Source: Cyclobacteriaceae bacterium
Lineage (GTDB): Bacteria > Bacteroidota > Bacteroidia > Cytophagales > Cyclobacteriaceae
Reading direction: 5' to 3'
Length of the DNA stretch: 64,000 nucleotides
NCBI GenBank assembly: GCA_019638235.1
Contig: JAHBUE010000001.1
Location: forward strand, 1,722,492-1,786,491
Of this stretch, positions 33,071 to 42,310 are shown one piece after another; positions within the stretch are counted from its first letter, which is position 1, and each line of letters opens with the position of its first letter. Under the pieces are notes generated by a model. The model made no database searches, had not been told where the DNA came from, and saw only the letters and a program-made list of their open reading frames with translations. Position numbers and translations under genes: made by a program.

Positions 33071-34105
33071 TCACAAATCATCAAAAGGGCTTTTAATGTT
33101 TTGAAGACTTTTGGTGCTTACATGGGTGTATATTTCGGTAGTTCGACTGCTATTGTGCCCTAAAAGTTCCTGTATATACCGCAAGTCTGTGCCGCTTTCT
33201 AAAAGATGAGTGGCGTAACTGTGCCGCAACCAATGCAAACTTACGGGCTTCTTAATGTTAGCTTTTTGCAGCGCCTGTTTCAGCACATTTTCAAGACTTT
33301 TTTCACTATACTGTTCGCTTTTGGTTTGCCCTTCAAACAACCATACTTCTGGTTTATGTGCTTTGTAGTATTGCCTCAATAATTCGATTATTTTTTCTGA
33401 AATCGGTGCAATACGGTCTTTCTTACCTTTGGCTTGCTTGATGAGTAACACGCCTCGTTTGCTGTCAATGTCTGTTGGCTTCAAATTCAGCAACTCACTC
33501 CTCCGTAATCCGCAGGCATAAATTAAACTCAACATTGCCCTGTGTTTTATGTTGTTGTGTGCTTCTAATATAGCTTTTATTTCTTCTTTGCTTAACACAT
33601 TCGGCAGTGTTTTTGGCTTTTTCGGACGGTGTATTTGCTCAATGTTCAGCTTTCTGTTTTGTACGGTTTGAAAAAACAGCTTCACAGCATTTACTATTTG
33701 GTTTTGGTACGAAGCAGATAGTTTGTTTTTCAGGATGTATTCATTATTGAAAACAATAAGGTCTTCGTTTCCGGTTTCACCCAAAGCCTTTTCCGAGAAG
33801 AACAACAAGAAAACCCGGATGGCCCCGGCATAAGTTTTTACGGTGCTTTCGCTGTATCGTTTGCTTCGAAGCCACTGCACAAATCTTTCGGTTTGTTGTT
33901 GTGCTTCGGGTGATAAATGTTTTTCGGGCGGGAGTTTAAATTTCTGGCGGTATTCTTCCGTATCGGGCAAATGCCATGTCTTCAAACTGCTGCTCCACCT
34001 TGCGCCTGCCAATTTTTTGAAACGTTCAATAAGTTCCTTTTTCTTTTCAAAGTAAACGGCAATACGGTTTTCGCCTCGATGTGTAATTGGTTTTGCGGAG
34101 TACAT
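33071..34105 (-). CDS. Tyrosine recombinase/integrase (XerC/D-like), putative cassette integrase
   Basis: 344 aa. An N-terminal beta-rich module (about 1-60; YFEKKKELIERFKKLAGARW) precedes a SAM-like core-binding domain (about 65-155) and the catalytic domain. Catalytic residues: R201 (CGLRRSELLNL), a lysine in KGKKDRIAP (about 226-229), H291 and R294 (HWLRHSYATHLL), H317 (LGH) and nucleophile Y326 (EIYTHVS). The IntI-specific insertion normally found before the HxxR box is absent. It lies directly upstream of, and in the same direction as, the attC-like array, which makes it the likely enzyme for cassette exchange. Confidence 0.9.
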   Translation of the reverse strand: MYSAKPITHRGENRIAVYFEKKKELIERFKKLAGARWSSSLKTWHLPDTEEYRQKFKLPPEKHLSPEAQQQTERFVQWLRSKRYSESTVKTYAGAIRVFLLFFSEKALGETGNEDLIVFNNEYILKNKLSASYQNQIVNAVKLFFQTVQNRKLNIEQIHRPKKPKTLPNVLSKEEIKAILEAHNNIKHRAMLSLIYACGLRRSELLNLKPTDIDSKRGVLLIKQAKGKKDRIAPISEKIIELLRQYYKAHKPEVWLFEGQTKSEQYSEKSLENVLKQALQKANIKKPVSLHWLRHSYATHLLESGTDLRYIQELLGHNSSRTTEIYTHVSTKSLQNIKSPFDDL

Positions 34106-34112
34106 GATATTT

Positions 34113-34120
34113 CAAATATA
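34113..34120 (-). promoter_or_regulatory. -7 promoter element of the integrase gene
   Basis: TATATTTG on the minus strand, ending 7 nt before the start codon; a perfect TAnnTTTG, implying a very short leader. The -33 position is not well conserved. Confidence 0.45.
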
Positions 34121-34194
34121 CTTGAACTAATTAACCCGGGAATGAGCGTAATCTAACCGGTCGAAGTGAGTATTCTTGTTTGCTATAGTGTAAG

Positions 34195-35379
34195 TTAAGA
34201 ATTATCAATGGCCTTCAACATTACCCTGCACGATTCTTCAATCTGTTCGTTTGTGATTGTGAGGGGTGGGGCTATGCGGAAACTGTTCGGGTGTGAGAGG
34301 AACCAATAGCAAATTACACCTTGTGTTTTGGCTTCTTCAACAATAGCATTAACACGTTCTGCCGAATCAAAATCAATCGCAAACATCAGCCCGATGCGCC
34401 TTATCTCCTTAATGGCCGGATGTGTGAGGAGGCTCTCTAATAATTTTCCTTTTGCTTCAACGGTAGCCAACAGGTTCTCTTCTTCAATAACCGTAAGTGT
34501 TGCCAATGCCGAAGCGCAGCAAACCGGGTTTCCGCCAAAAGTGGTAATGTGGCCAAGCGGTGGATTGTGCGTGAGGCATTGCATTTTTTTTTTGTCGGCA
34601 ATAAAGGCCCCGATAGGCAGCCCGCCCCCAAAGGCTTTTCCGATAGTCAGTATATCAGGAATGATATTAAACTGTTCAAACGCAAACAGCGTACCGGTGC
34701 GCCCCATGCCGCATTGAATTTCATCTAAGATTAACAGCGTGCCGGTTTCATTGCATCGTTTACGCAGAGCTTTCATATATGCCTTGCCGGGTATGCGCAC
34801 GCCCGCATCGCCCTGGATGGTTTCCATAATAACGCAGGCTGTTTCGGTGGTGATTAAGTTCAGATCATCCGCATTATTAAACTCAATAAACCGCACATCG
34901 GGCAGCAACGGACGAAAGGCTTGCTTTTTTACTTCGTTACCCGAAACACTCAACGAACCATGTGTGCTGCCGTGATAGGATTTTTTGCACGATATGATTT
35001 CCATTCGTCCGGTATATCGTTTGGCGAGTTTTAACGCACCTTCGTTGGCTTCGGTGCCGGAGTTAACAAAGTAGCAACAGTTTAACGCTGCCGGTAACAG
35101 GCTCGTAAGTTTTTGCGCCAATGCGTTGGGCGTGTGTTGTATAAACTCCCCGTAAACCATAACATGAAGGTGCCTGTCGAGTTGCTGCTTAATAGCCTCA
35201 ACAACTTTTGGGTGGCGATGCCCGATGTTACTTACCCCGATACCAGAGATCATATCAATATAGCGCTTGCCATCGGGTGCGTACAGGTAAACGCCTTCGG
35301 CTTTCTCTACGGTAATCAGGTAGGGGGTATCCGTAGTTTGCGCCAGGTTGTTCAGGAAAATATCGGGGCTGTAATTCAT
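34195..35379 (-). CDS. Class III PLP-dependent aminotransferase (acetylornithine/ornithine type)
   Basis: 394 aa, fold type I. Signatures are GIGVSNIGHRHPKVVEAI, YFVNSGTEANEGALKLAK, ISCKKSYHGSTHGSLSVSG, LLILDEIQCGMGRTG and ILTIGKAFGGGLPIGAFI, the last holding the PLP lysine, plus TFGGNPVCCASALAT. Family members transfer an omega-amino group of ornithine, lysine, acetylornithine or 4-aminobutyrate; the sequence alone does not decide between them. No arginine-synthesis genes are adjacent. It is the first backbone gene beyond the integrase. Confidence 0.9.
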   Translation of the reverse strand: MNYSPDIFLNNLAQTTDTPYLITVEKAEGVYLYAPDGKRYIDMISGIGVSNIGHRHPKVVEAIKQQLDRHLHVMVYGEFIQHTPNALAQKLTSLLPAALNCCYFVNSGTEANEGALKLAKRYTGRMEIISCKKSYHGSTHGSLSVSGNEVKKQAFRPLLPDVRFIEFNNADDLNLITTETACVIMETIQGDAGVRIPGKAYMKALRKRCNETGTLLILDEIQCGMGRTGTLFAFEQFNIIPDILTIGKAFGGGLPIGAFIADKKKMQCLTHNPPLGHITTFGGNPVCCASALATLTVIEEENLLATVEAKGKLLESLLTHPAIKEIRRIGLMFAIDFDSAERVNAIVEEAKTQGVICYWFLSHPNSFRIAPPLTITNEQIEESCRVMLKAIDNS

Positions 35380-35408
35380 AGCCTAAAGCTATGGAGAGGT
35401 TTAAAAAC

Positions 35409-35440
35409 AAAAAAGTCCTGGTAATACTACCCGGACTTTT
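35409..35440 (-). terminator. Bidirectional hairpin terminator
   Basis: AAAAGTCC and GGACTTTT pair and the stem continues with GG/CC around an 8-nt loop, with A/T runs on both sides. It would end transcription of the 39-aa gene at 35471-35590. Confidence 0.65.
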
Positions 35441-35470
35441 TTGTAACGTTTGTGGGGTTGATTGTGCGGG

Positions 35471-35590
35471 TTAAGGATTCGTCATTACCGCATATAATAT
35501 ACTTACTGCAATTGCTGTTACCAGAAAGAATACGCGCCTTATGCGGTGCATTATTCTCGATTCTACTCCTACTTCCTGTACTGTTATCAT
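35471..35590 (-). CDS. Small single-span membrane protein (39 aa), hypothetical
   Basis: Minus-strand frame from ATG 35590 to TAA 35471. The N-terminus is polar and ends in a basic cluster (RIMHRIRRV); one membrane helix follows (FFLVTAIAVSILYAVM). It is followed 30 bp later by a strong terminator, which supports it being an expressed unit. Similar in design to the 41-aa frame at 3013-3138. Function unknown. Confidence 0.45.
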   Translation of the reverse strand: MITVQEVGVESRIMHRIRRVFFLVTAIAVSILYAVMTNP

Positions 35591-35746
35591 GGCGTTTTAG
35601 AGTTAGGTTACAGGTATAAAAGTCTGGAATTTCTAAGTTGGGCCTGGGCGTGGTTCAAGTGAAATCTTACATCTGTATTGCTTTTTAGTGAGATTGCCTG
35701 ATTTCGATAGATTACCCTTGTATAGTCATACGGCTTATCCGTATTA

Positions 35747-36067
35747 TCAGCGATTTGACCCCCGGTTTTCGCGTTCATTCCTTGAATTTGCCCTTGCGGA
35801 GGCAGGTGCTTCCATTTCGGCCATGGGCTTGTGTTTCTTCTTTTGGGCGGCTGCAATCACCCTTATGTTGGTGGTTTTTGTGCGCTTTTTCTCCAAAATA
35901 TTACATGCTGCGCGATCGTGGTAAACCTTATGCCGGGGTTGTTGCGCCTGAACAGCATGAGAAATCAATATTCCGATCAGTATGATCAGGATAAGTACGA
36001 CTACCTGCTTTATGCGTGAAGAAATTTTCACGTTCGCCATATCCTTAAAACCCATCTCTTTCATCAT
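35747..36067 (-). CDS. Small basic secreted protein, hypothetical
   Basis: About 106 aa from tandem ATGs at 36067/36064 (a later ATG at 36040 is also possible). A membrane/signal segment (VVVLILIILIGILISHAVQA) ending near AQAQ-type residues is followed by a very basic, low-complexity mature part (HKVYHDRAACNILEKKRTKT; QKKKHKPMAEMEAPASARAN). No family recognised. The gap 35591-35746 shows no gene. Confidence 0.45.
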   Translation of the reverse strand: MMKEMGFKDMANVKISSRIKQVVVLILIILIGILISHAVQAQQPRHKVYHDRAACNILEKKRTKTTNIRVIAAAQKKKHKPMAEMEAPASARANSRNERENRGSNR

Positions 36068-36312
36068 ACTGCATTTAACCAGAACTATAGCACAAAGATG
36101 GCTCACCTCTGAATAGCAGAGCGGTAAAGAAAAAGCAAAATCATACACTTGTTTTATTGAAAGGAGGAATGTGCCGGAGGGTATATTTCAGGATGAAAAG
36201 GGCAAAAGGATTAGAAATTCAATGATTTAAGGCTGATTTACTTTTATCTGCGGCAAATTGCCATACGGATTGCCGTCAGGATGTTTTAAATACTGCGCAA
36301 TACTTACATCAG

Positions 36313-36756
36313 TTACTTAAAACTTTGCTGGATTTTCATAAAGTCTTCTATCTCCTTCTTCAAATCCCTGGGCTTGTCCTGATCGAACGAAGCGGTGGCG
36401 ATTGACTTGAATAATTCACTGACAACTTCCGGTGCATAGCCCAATCGCTCGGCATATAACGTGGCTACTTCCAGCTCAATGTCTTCAACCACATTGTCTA
36501 AATAGATCATATATACAAGGTGATAGAGCGACTCAATTTTTTCGCGTGGTTCCTGGAACGCCAGCTTATCGAAATCGAGGTTGATGTTGGTTAAATCGGA
36601 TGTGGTAAGCTGTAATTGTATGCTCCACTTTATCAGGCAACGTAAAAACCGGCTTTCAATATTTTCCTGTTGCAGAAAAAATCCAAGCACATTAAAATAG
36701 CTACGCTTTACAGATTCAAGCTGTTCGGTAGTAAGCACATTAGTAGGTGTGGCCAT
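36313..36756 (-). CDS. TerB-like helical protein, hypothetical
   Basis: 147 aa, all-helical and acidic. The central stretch IESLYHLVYMIYLDNVVEDI, followed by ELEVATLYAERLGYAPEVVS, resembles the acidic metal-binding core of TerB/DjlA-type domains, but the match is weak. It ends a pair with the J-domain gene, 12 bp apart on the same strand; since DjlA-type proteins join TerB-like and J domains, the pairing supports the assignment. Exact role unknown. Confidence 0.55.
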   Translation of the reverse strand: MATPTNVLTTEQLESVKRSYFNVLGFFLQQENIESRFLRCLIKWSIQLQLTTSDLTNINLDFDKLAFQEPREKIESLYHLVYMIYLDNVVEDIELEVATLYAERLGYAPEVVSELFKSIATASFDQDKPRDLKKEIEDFMKIQQSFK

Positions 36757-36768
36757 AATAGTTGGTAA

Positions 36769-37959
36769 TTAATTTGGACAGTATTTCTTTTTGAGTTCTG
36801 CTGTTTCCGTTGCGCCCGATTCGATAGCTTTTGCAAGATCTGAACACACGCCCCGGTAGTTGCGTTGGTTTACTTTGGCAAGTGCGCGAAGCTTAAACCC
36901 CTCTCCATGCATCGGGCGCAAAAAAGTTGCCCAGTTACAATCGGTTTCGGCTTCGTGAAAGTTGCCTAAGTTAAGATTTGCTTTTGCACGACCGATAAAA
37001 AGTTGGTAATAAATTTCGGGGGCGTCTTTCGGATCCATCACTATCTCAAAAGCGCGTCCGTAAATGCTGGTTTGATTTTTCTTGAACATGTCTTTACCAA
37101 GCGAAAAGTATTTTAACGCTTCGCGGTTATCCTGTAGGTTTTCAAGGTTGATGGTGGCAATCTGGAAAAGCGCTTCGAGGTTCCAGGGCTGTTGGTTGTA
37201 AATATGTTTGAGCGCCTGCAACGCTTGTGGAAAATCGCCAACGCGGTATTCGCAGATGGCACGTTTTTGAAGTGTTTCCATGCGCACAGGCATTTCCTGT
37301 TTCTCTAAAATCTTCAGGTAATGAAGCGAGTTGGAATAATTATCGGTGCGAAATTCTTCATTCGCGCGAAAGCGAATAAAATTCAGAAGGCTATCGCGTG
37401 CAGCATAAAACTTGTATTCAACGGGTTGTTCCTTGCGGAGTTTGTCGATTAGTGAAAAGGCTTGGTCAACCTGGCCGCTGTTGAACAACGAAAATACTTC
37501 CACAATTTTAAGCCGATTGAGTTGGTCGAGTTCGGCCTGTTTCTTTTCGTGGAAATAATTGATGGTATGCACAATGCCAAAGCAAAACCCGGCAATCACT
37601 ACGAAGGTAAGAAAGGCTAATCCCTGAACTCTGAAATATTCCTTGTCGAATGTGTAGCGTGTTTCTTTTTGAGCGGCCTTCCAGCGGGCATAGCGTTGCC
37701 GTTGTGCTTCGCGCCAATAGGTATCGGTAGTATCGGCATACGATTGAAAAGAATTGAGACGCGCGTCATACCGCATTTTTTTTAACGGGTCGGAAAGCGT
37801 GTGGTAGGCTTCGTTGATGGCCTTGAACATTTCTTCTGCCTGCGGATCACCCGGGTGGAGGTCGGGGTGGTAGGTAAAGGCCAATCGCTTATAGGCTGCG
37901 CGGATTTGAGTGGAATCGGCAGAACGATCTAATCCGAGAAGCTGGTAAAAATCGGCCAT
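36769..37959 (-). CDS. Membrane-anchored J-domain protein with TPR region
   Basis: 396 aa. Residues 1-65 form a J domain with the HPD motif (YKRLAFTYHPDLHPGDPQAE), so it should stimulate an Hsp70. A single membrane helix follows at about 115-137 (LAFLTFVVIAGFCFGIVHTI). The remaining 250 residues are TPR-like helical repeats (SLHYLKILEKQEMPVRMETL; EALFQIATINLENLQDNREA; ANLNLGNFHEAETDCNWATF). Probably recruits DnaK to a membrane client. Precedes the TerB-like gene. Confidence 0.85.
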   Translation of the reverse strand: MADFYQLLGLDRSADSTQIRAAYKRLAFTYHPDLHPGDPQAEEMFKAINEAYHTLSDPLKKMRYDARLNSFQSYADTTDTYWREAQRQRYARWKAAQKETRYTFDKEYFRVQGLAFLTFVVIAGFCFGIVHTINYFHEKKQAELDQLNRLKIVEVFSLFNSGQVDQAFSLIDKLRKEQPVEYKFYAARDSLLNFIRFRANEEFRTDNYSNSLHYLKILEKQEMPVRMETLQKRAICEYRVGDFPQALQALKHIYNQQPWNLEALFQIATINLENLQDNREALKYFSLGKDMFKKNQTSIYGRAFEIVMDPKDAPEIYYQLFIGRAKANLNLGNFHEAETDCNWATFLRPMHGEGFKLRALAKVNQRNYRGVCSDLAKAIESGATETAELKKKYCPN

Positions 37960-38026
37960 AGCATGAAGTTAAGCTATTTTCAGGTAAAACGTAAGAAATA
38001 GTTGTTTAGTCCCCGAAAGGGCAAAG

Positions 38027-38053
38027 AAAAAGGCCCCGGTCAGGAGGCCTTTT
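38027..38053 (-). terminator. Rho-independent terminator after gapA
   Basis: AAAAGGCC pairs with GGCCTTTT around a 10-nt loop, with T-runs on both sides; it lies 30 bp after the gapA stop. Confidence 0.75.
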
Positions 38054-38084
38054 CGTATTTTGCTTAGTAATTATAGAGTTGAGT

Positions 38085-39153
<1,069 letters not shown>

Positions 39154-39259
39154 TTTTTGACCCTAATAATTCCGGGTTTTGGGTTGAGCCGGACGACCTG
39201 CTTCTCGCAATCGATTTAACCGAATAAAAAACTTTTAATGATTTAACAGGTTTATTTAA

Positions 39260-39297
39260 GACAAATTTGTCCGAAATAAAAATCTACCCTACATTTA
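39260..39297 (+). promoter_or_regulatory. Promoter and putative operator of the Rrf2-led stress operon
   Basis: TTTG (39266-39269), 20 nt and TACATTTA (39290-39297) form a promoter. The -33 box is embedded in a perfect 12-bp palindrome GACAAATTTGTC (39260-39271), well placed for repression or autoregulation by the Rrf2 protein encoded next. Confidence 0.55.
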
Positions 39298-39316
39298 CAT
39301 CTCGAAAGTCATTCCG

Positions 39317-39751
39317 ATGTTTTCAAAAGCATGTGAGTACGGTATAAAAGCGGTCATCTACATCGCTACGCAATCCTTGGAGGGCAGGAGGGTGAAAATA
39401 GGCGATGTAGTGGAAAACTCTGGTTCGCCCGAAGCCTTTACAGGTAAGGTGTTGAGTATGCTCACCCGCCACAACATTGTTAACTCCCTTACCGGGCCGT
39501 ATGGTGGTTTTGAAATCAACCCAAAGCGAATGAAAGAAATCAAAGTCAGTGATATTGTATTTGCGATAGACGGTGACACTGTTTACAAAGGTTGCGGCTT
39601 GGGCCTGAGCGAATGTAGCAACACGCAGCCGTGCCCCATGCACGACAAATTTGTTAAAGTAAGGGGCGAGCTTAAAAAGATGCTGGAGAACACCAGCATC
39701 TACGATTTAGCTATCGGCCTTAAAGCAGGTAAAACAATGCTGGTGCGATGA
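39317..39751 (+). CDS. Rrf2 family transcriptional regulator (NsrR-like)
   Basis: 144-aa winged-helix regulator. N-terminal HTH MFSKACEYGIKAVIYIATQS, with wing TGPYGGFEINP. The three cysteines expected to bind an Fe-S cluster are C93, C100 and C106 (YKGCGLGLSECSNTQPCPMH). Rrf2 proteins such as NsrR sense nitric oxide or cluster status. It heads an operon with a hemoglobin, RIC and a hemerythrin protein at spacings of 9, 6, 20 and -4 bp, so NO or redox sensing is likely. Which cluster and signal it uses is not visible. Confidence 0.9.
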   Translation: MFSKACEYGIKAVIYIATQSLEGRRVKIGDVVENSGSPEAFTGKVLSMLTRHNIVNSLTGPYGGFEINPKRMKEIKVSDIVFAIDGDTVYKGCGLGLSECSNTQPCPMHDKFVKVRGELKKMLENTSIYDLAIGLKAGKTMLVR

Positions 39752-39760
39752 GAAAAGATT

Positions 39761-40156
39761 ATGAAAGAGTTGAAAGATATAGAGAACATCGATGACATTA
39801 AATTAATGGTGGACACCTTTTACGGTAAGGTACGCCAGGATGATTTATTGAAAGACATCTTTAACAATGTTATCCAGGACAGGTGGCCCGAACACCTTGA
39901 AAAGATGTATCGGTTTTGGCAAACCGTGTTATTAGAGCAACATACCTATCACGGCAGCCCGTTTTTGCCACATGCCAACCTTCCGGTAGATAAGGAACAT
40001 TTCGATCGGTGGATAAAATTGTTTTATGAAACTATTGACGAACATTTTGTTGGCGGAAAGGCAGAACGCGCCAAGTGGCAGGGTGAGCGCATGGCCGAAA
40101 TGTTTCTCTATAAGATTCAATATTATCGCGATAGTGCCGCAACACCACTAAAATAA
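39761..40156 (+). CDS. Group III truncated hemoglobin
   Basis: 131-aa 2/2 globin. The group III pattern is visible as LMVDTFYGKVRQDDLLKDIF, FWQTVLLEQHTYHGSPFLPH and HFDRWIKLFYETIDEHFVG, with the proximal histidine in the HFDRW segment. Such globins bind O2, NO or peroxide and are implicated in NO detoxification. Second gene of the Rrf2-led operon. Confidence 0.9.
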   Translation: MKELKDIENIDDIKLMVDTFYGKVRQDDLLKDIFNNVIQDRWPEHLEKMYRFWQTVLLEQHTYHGSPFLPHANLPVDKEHFDRWIKLFYETIDEHFVGGKAERAKWQGERMAEMFLYKIQYYRDSAATPLK

Positions 40157-40162
40157 ACGAGT

Positions 40163-41071
40163 ATGAAAAAAATCATAAACGATATTACACAGAAGTATCA
40201 GCAGTTAGACGAAAACCCTGAAACGTACCTAAAAGGATTATTGCAGGCCAAACCCATCAACTATTGGGATTACATCCAGGTGGATACGCTGTTGTCGTTG
40301 CAAAAAACACGCACCGATTTTAAAGATGAGGCCATATTTGTTATGTATCACCAGGTTACGGAACTGGTGTTGAAAATGATGATTCACGAAATACAGCAAT
40401 TGGTTTTTGAAAATCTTAGCGAAACAACGTGGATAGACAAACTCAATCGCCTGAACCGGTACACGTCCATGCTCATTACATCGTTTGATGTAATGAAATA
40501 CGGAATGAATTATGACGATTACAACACCTTCCGCAGTACGCTCACCCCTGCAAGCGGTTTTCAGTCGGCACAGTTTCGCTACTTAGAAATCTACTGTACG
40601 CCTTTGGAGAATTTAATTAATGAAGAAGGTAAGAAGCGGTTACCGGCCAACCCGGTAACAGTCGAATGGTTTGAACACATTTACTGGAAAGATGCCGGAA
40701 CCAACCGGAAAACCGGTAAGAAATCTCTCACACTCCGTCAGTTTGAAGAAAAATATTTAGACAGCTTTATTGCATTGGCCAATAAGGTGAAAGGCAATAC
40801 GGTTGCTGAAAAAGCAAAACGATTTTCTAACCCTTCCGGTGAGCTGATTCAAAAACTCAAAGAGTTTGATTATATGTACAATGTTAAGTGGCCCTTGGTG
40901 CATTTAGAAACCGCTCAACATTATTTAGACAGCAAAGGCGAAACCAAGGCCGCTACCGGGGGCAGCGAATGGAAAAAGTATTTACACCCGAAATTTCAGC
41001 AACGTAAATTTTTTCCTGAATGGTGGGCAAATGATGAGTTGAAACAATGGGGAAATGAAACAAATAAGTAA
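40163..41071 (+). CDS. Tryptophan 2,3-dioxygenase family heme protein
   Basis: 302 aa, matching the TDO fold: IFVMYHQVTELVLKMMIHEI (with the heme-ligand-type histidine region), DYNTFRSTLTPASGFQSAQF and WPLVHLETAQHYL. Canonical TDO opens the indole ring of tryptophan. No other kynurenine-pathway gene is nearby; instead it sits between a truncated hemoglobin and RIC. It may therefore be a heme protein recruited to NO stress, or a true TDO whose heme makes it NO-sensitive. The family call is firm, the substrate is not. Confidence 0.82.
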   Translation: MKKIINDITQKYQQLDENPETYLKGLLQAKPINYWDYIQVDTLLSLQKTRTDFKDEAIFVMYHQVTELVLKMMIHEIQQLVFENLSETTWIDKLNRLNRYTSMLITSFDVMKYGMNYDDYNTFRSTLTPASGFQSAQFRYLEIYCTPLENLINEEGKKRLPANPVTVEWFEHIYWKDAGTNRKTGKKSLTLRQFEEKYLDSFIALANKVKGNTVAEKAKRFSNPSGELIQKLKEFDYMYNVKWPLVHLETAQHYLDSKGETKAATGGSEWKKYLHPKFQQRKFFPEWWANDELKQWGNETNK

Positions 41072-41091
41072 TACACATAAAGCAATTAATC

Positions 41092-41820
41092 ATGAATATA
41101 ACATCTGAAACTATTGTAGGAGAGTTGGTAGCGAAAGATTACCGCACCGCATCTGTGTTTAAAAGTTACGGAATTGATTTTTGTTGCAACGGAAACCGCA
41201 GCATTGCCGAAGCCTGCGAACGAAAGAATATCGACCACAGCGCCTTAGTGGAGAAGTTGCAACAGGCTATTCAGCAAAACGGAAATGAAGCAACCGACTA
41301 CAACAGTTGGCCATTAGATTTATTGGCCGATTACATTGAGAAGAAACATCACCGCTATGTGGATGCGAAAATCCAGGAGATAAAACCGTTTCTGCATAAG
41401 GTTGTAAAAGTGCACGGAGGCCAACACCCTGAACTGCAAGAAGTAGAACAGCTATTTAACGAGTCGGCCGGAGAGCTAACCGCGCACATGAAGAAAGAAG
41501 AGTTTATCCTTTTTCCTTTCATCCGTAAAATGGTACAACTGAATGATGGTCATGAGCCATTGCCCGCACCGCATTTTGGCACAGTTGAAAATCCCATCGC
41601 GATGATGCACCACGAGCATGATGTAGAGGGCGAACGCTTCCGTAAAATTGCAGCCCTTACCGGCAGCTACACGCCCCCGGCTGATGCCTGTAATACATAC
41701 CGCGTTACGTTTTCGTTGCTGAAAGAGTTCGAGGAAGATCTGCACCTGCACATTCATCTCGAAAACAATATCCTGTTTCCGAAAGCCATTGAAATGGAAA
41801 AATCTTTCGCCACAGCATGA
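41092..41820 (+). CDS. Iron-sulfur cluster repair di-iron protein RIC (ScdA/YtfE)
   Basis: 242 aa. The ScdA N-terminal domain has the conserved double-cysteine motif GIDFCCNGNRSIAEAC (about 27-42). The hemerythrin-like domain has iron ligands in EKKHHRYV, VHGGQHPEL, HMKKEEFILFPF, MMHHEHD and LHIHLENNILFP. Such proteins repair Fe-S centres damaged by NO or peroxide. Its stop overlaps the next start. Confidence 0.93.
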   Translation: MNITSETIVGELVAKDYRTASVFKSYGIDFCCNGNRSIAEACERKNIDHSALVEKLQQAIQQNGNEATDYNSWPLDLLADYIEKKHHRYVDAKIQEIKPFLHKVVKVHGGQHPELQEVEQLFNESAGELTAHMKKEEFILFPFIRKMVQLNDGHEPLPAPHFGTVENPIAMMHHEHDVEGERFRKIAALTGSYTPPADACNTYRVTFSLLKEFEEDLHLHIHLENNILFPKAIEMEKSFATA

Positions 41821-42299
41821 AACAATTGCTAATGATAAACATAAAAACCATACACATTAAAAGACATGAAATGTTACAGCCCCTGAGCCGCGACCACCAC
41901 TACGGTTTGTTGTTGTGTTGGAAAATACGGCAGGGCTTTAAAAAAAATATAGCGCCCGAACGCATTAAAGCCTATACCGATTGGTTTTGGGAGAATCACC
42001 TGAAGCAGCATTTTGAGGCAGAAGAAAAATACTGTTTCACTGTACTGCCTGCAAATCATGGAAACGTAAAGCGGGCGTTGGCCGAACACAGAAGAATTCA
42101 GCGTTTATTTTCGGCCAGTACGGAATTGGTGAAAAACCTGAACTTTATTGAAGAAGAATTGGAAAAGCACATACGCTTTGAAGAACGCATGTTGTTTAAC
42201 CAGATACAGGAAATAGCTACCGATGAGCAGTTACAGGCCATCGAAGCCGCCCATACCGAAAAATTTGAGGATAATACGGCAGACGAATTTTGGCGATAA
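41817..42299 (+). CDS. Hemerythrin domain-containing protein
   Basis: 160 aa if started at 41817, which overlaps the RIC stop (ATGA); an ATG at 41871 (MLQPLSRDHHYGL) better fits the family start and gives 142 aa. Di-iron ligands appear in LSRDHHYGLLLCW, HLKQHFEAEEKYCF and LEKHIRFEERMLFNQI. Probably binds O2 or NO, or helps repair Fe-S proteins. Last gene of the Rrf2-led operon. Confidence 0.88.
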   Translation: MKQLLMINIKTIHIKRHEMLQPLSRDHHYGLLLCWKIRQGFKKNIAPERIKAYTDWFWENHLKQHFEAEEKYCFTVLPANHGNVKRALAEHRRIQRLFSASTELVKNLNFIEEELEKHIRFEERMLFNQIQEIATDEQLQAIEAAHTEKFEDNTADEFWR

Positions 42300-42310
42300 A
42301 TCGGGATTAC

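Noticed and set aside
33071..34105. Calling the recombinase a canonical integron integrase IntI
   Set aside because: The catalytic residues fit any XerC/D-like tyrosine recombinase. The IntI-specific insertion before the HxxR box is absent, and an extra N-terminal module is present. I use integron-like instead.
25868..34105. Prophage or integrative conjugative element
   Set aside because: No structural, packaging, replication or conjugation genes. Bro-N and an integrase alone do not support it.
35608..35985. Plus-strand and minus-strand frames between the 39-aa gene and the TerB-like gene
   Set aside because: Only the minus-strand frame with a signal segment (35747-36067) looks coding. The others have no features and conflict with it.
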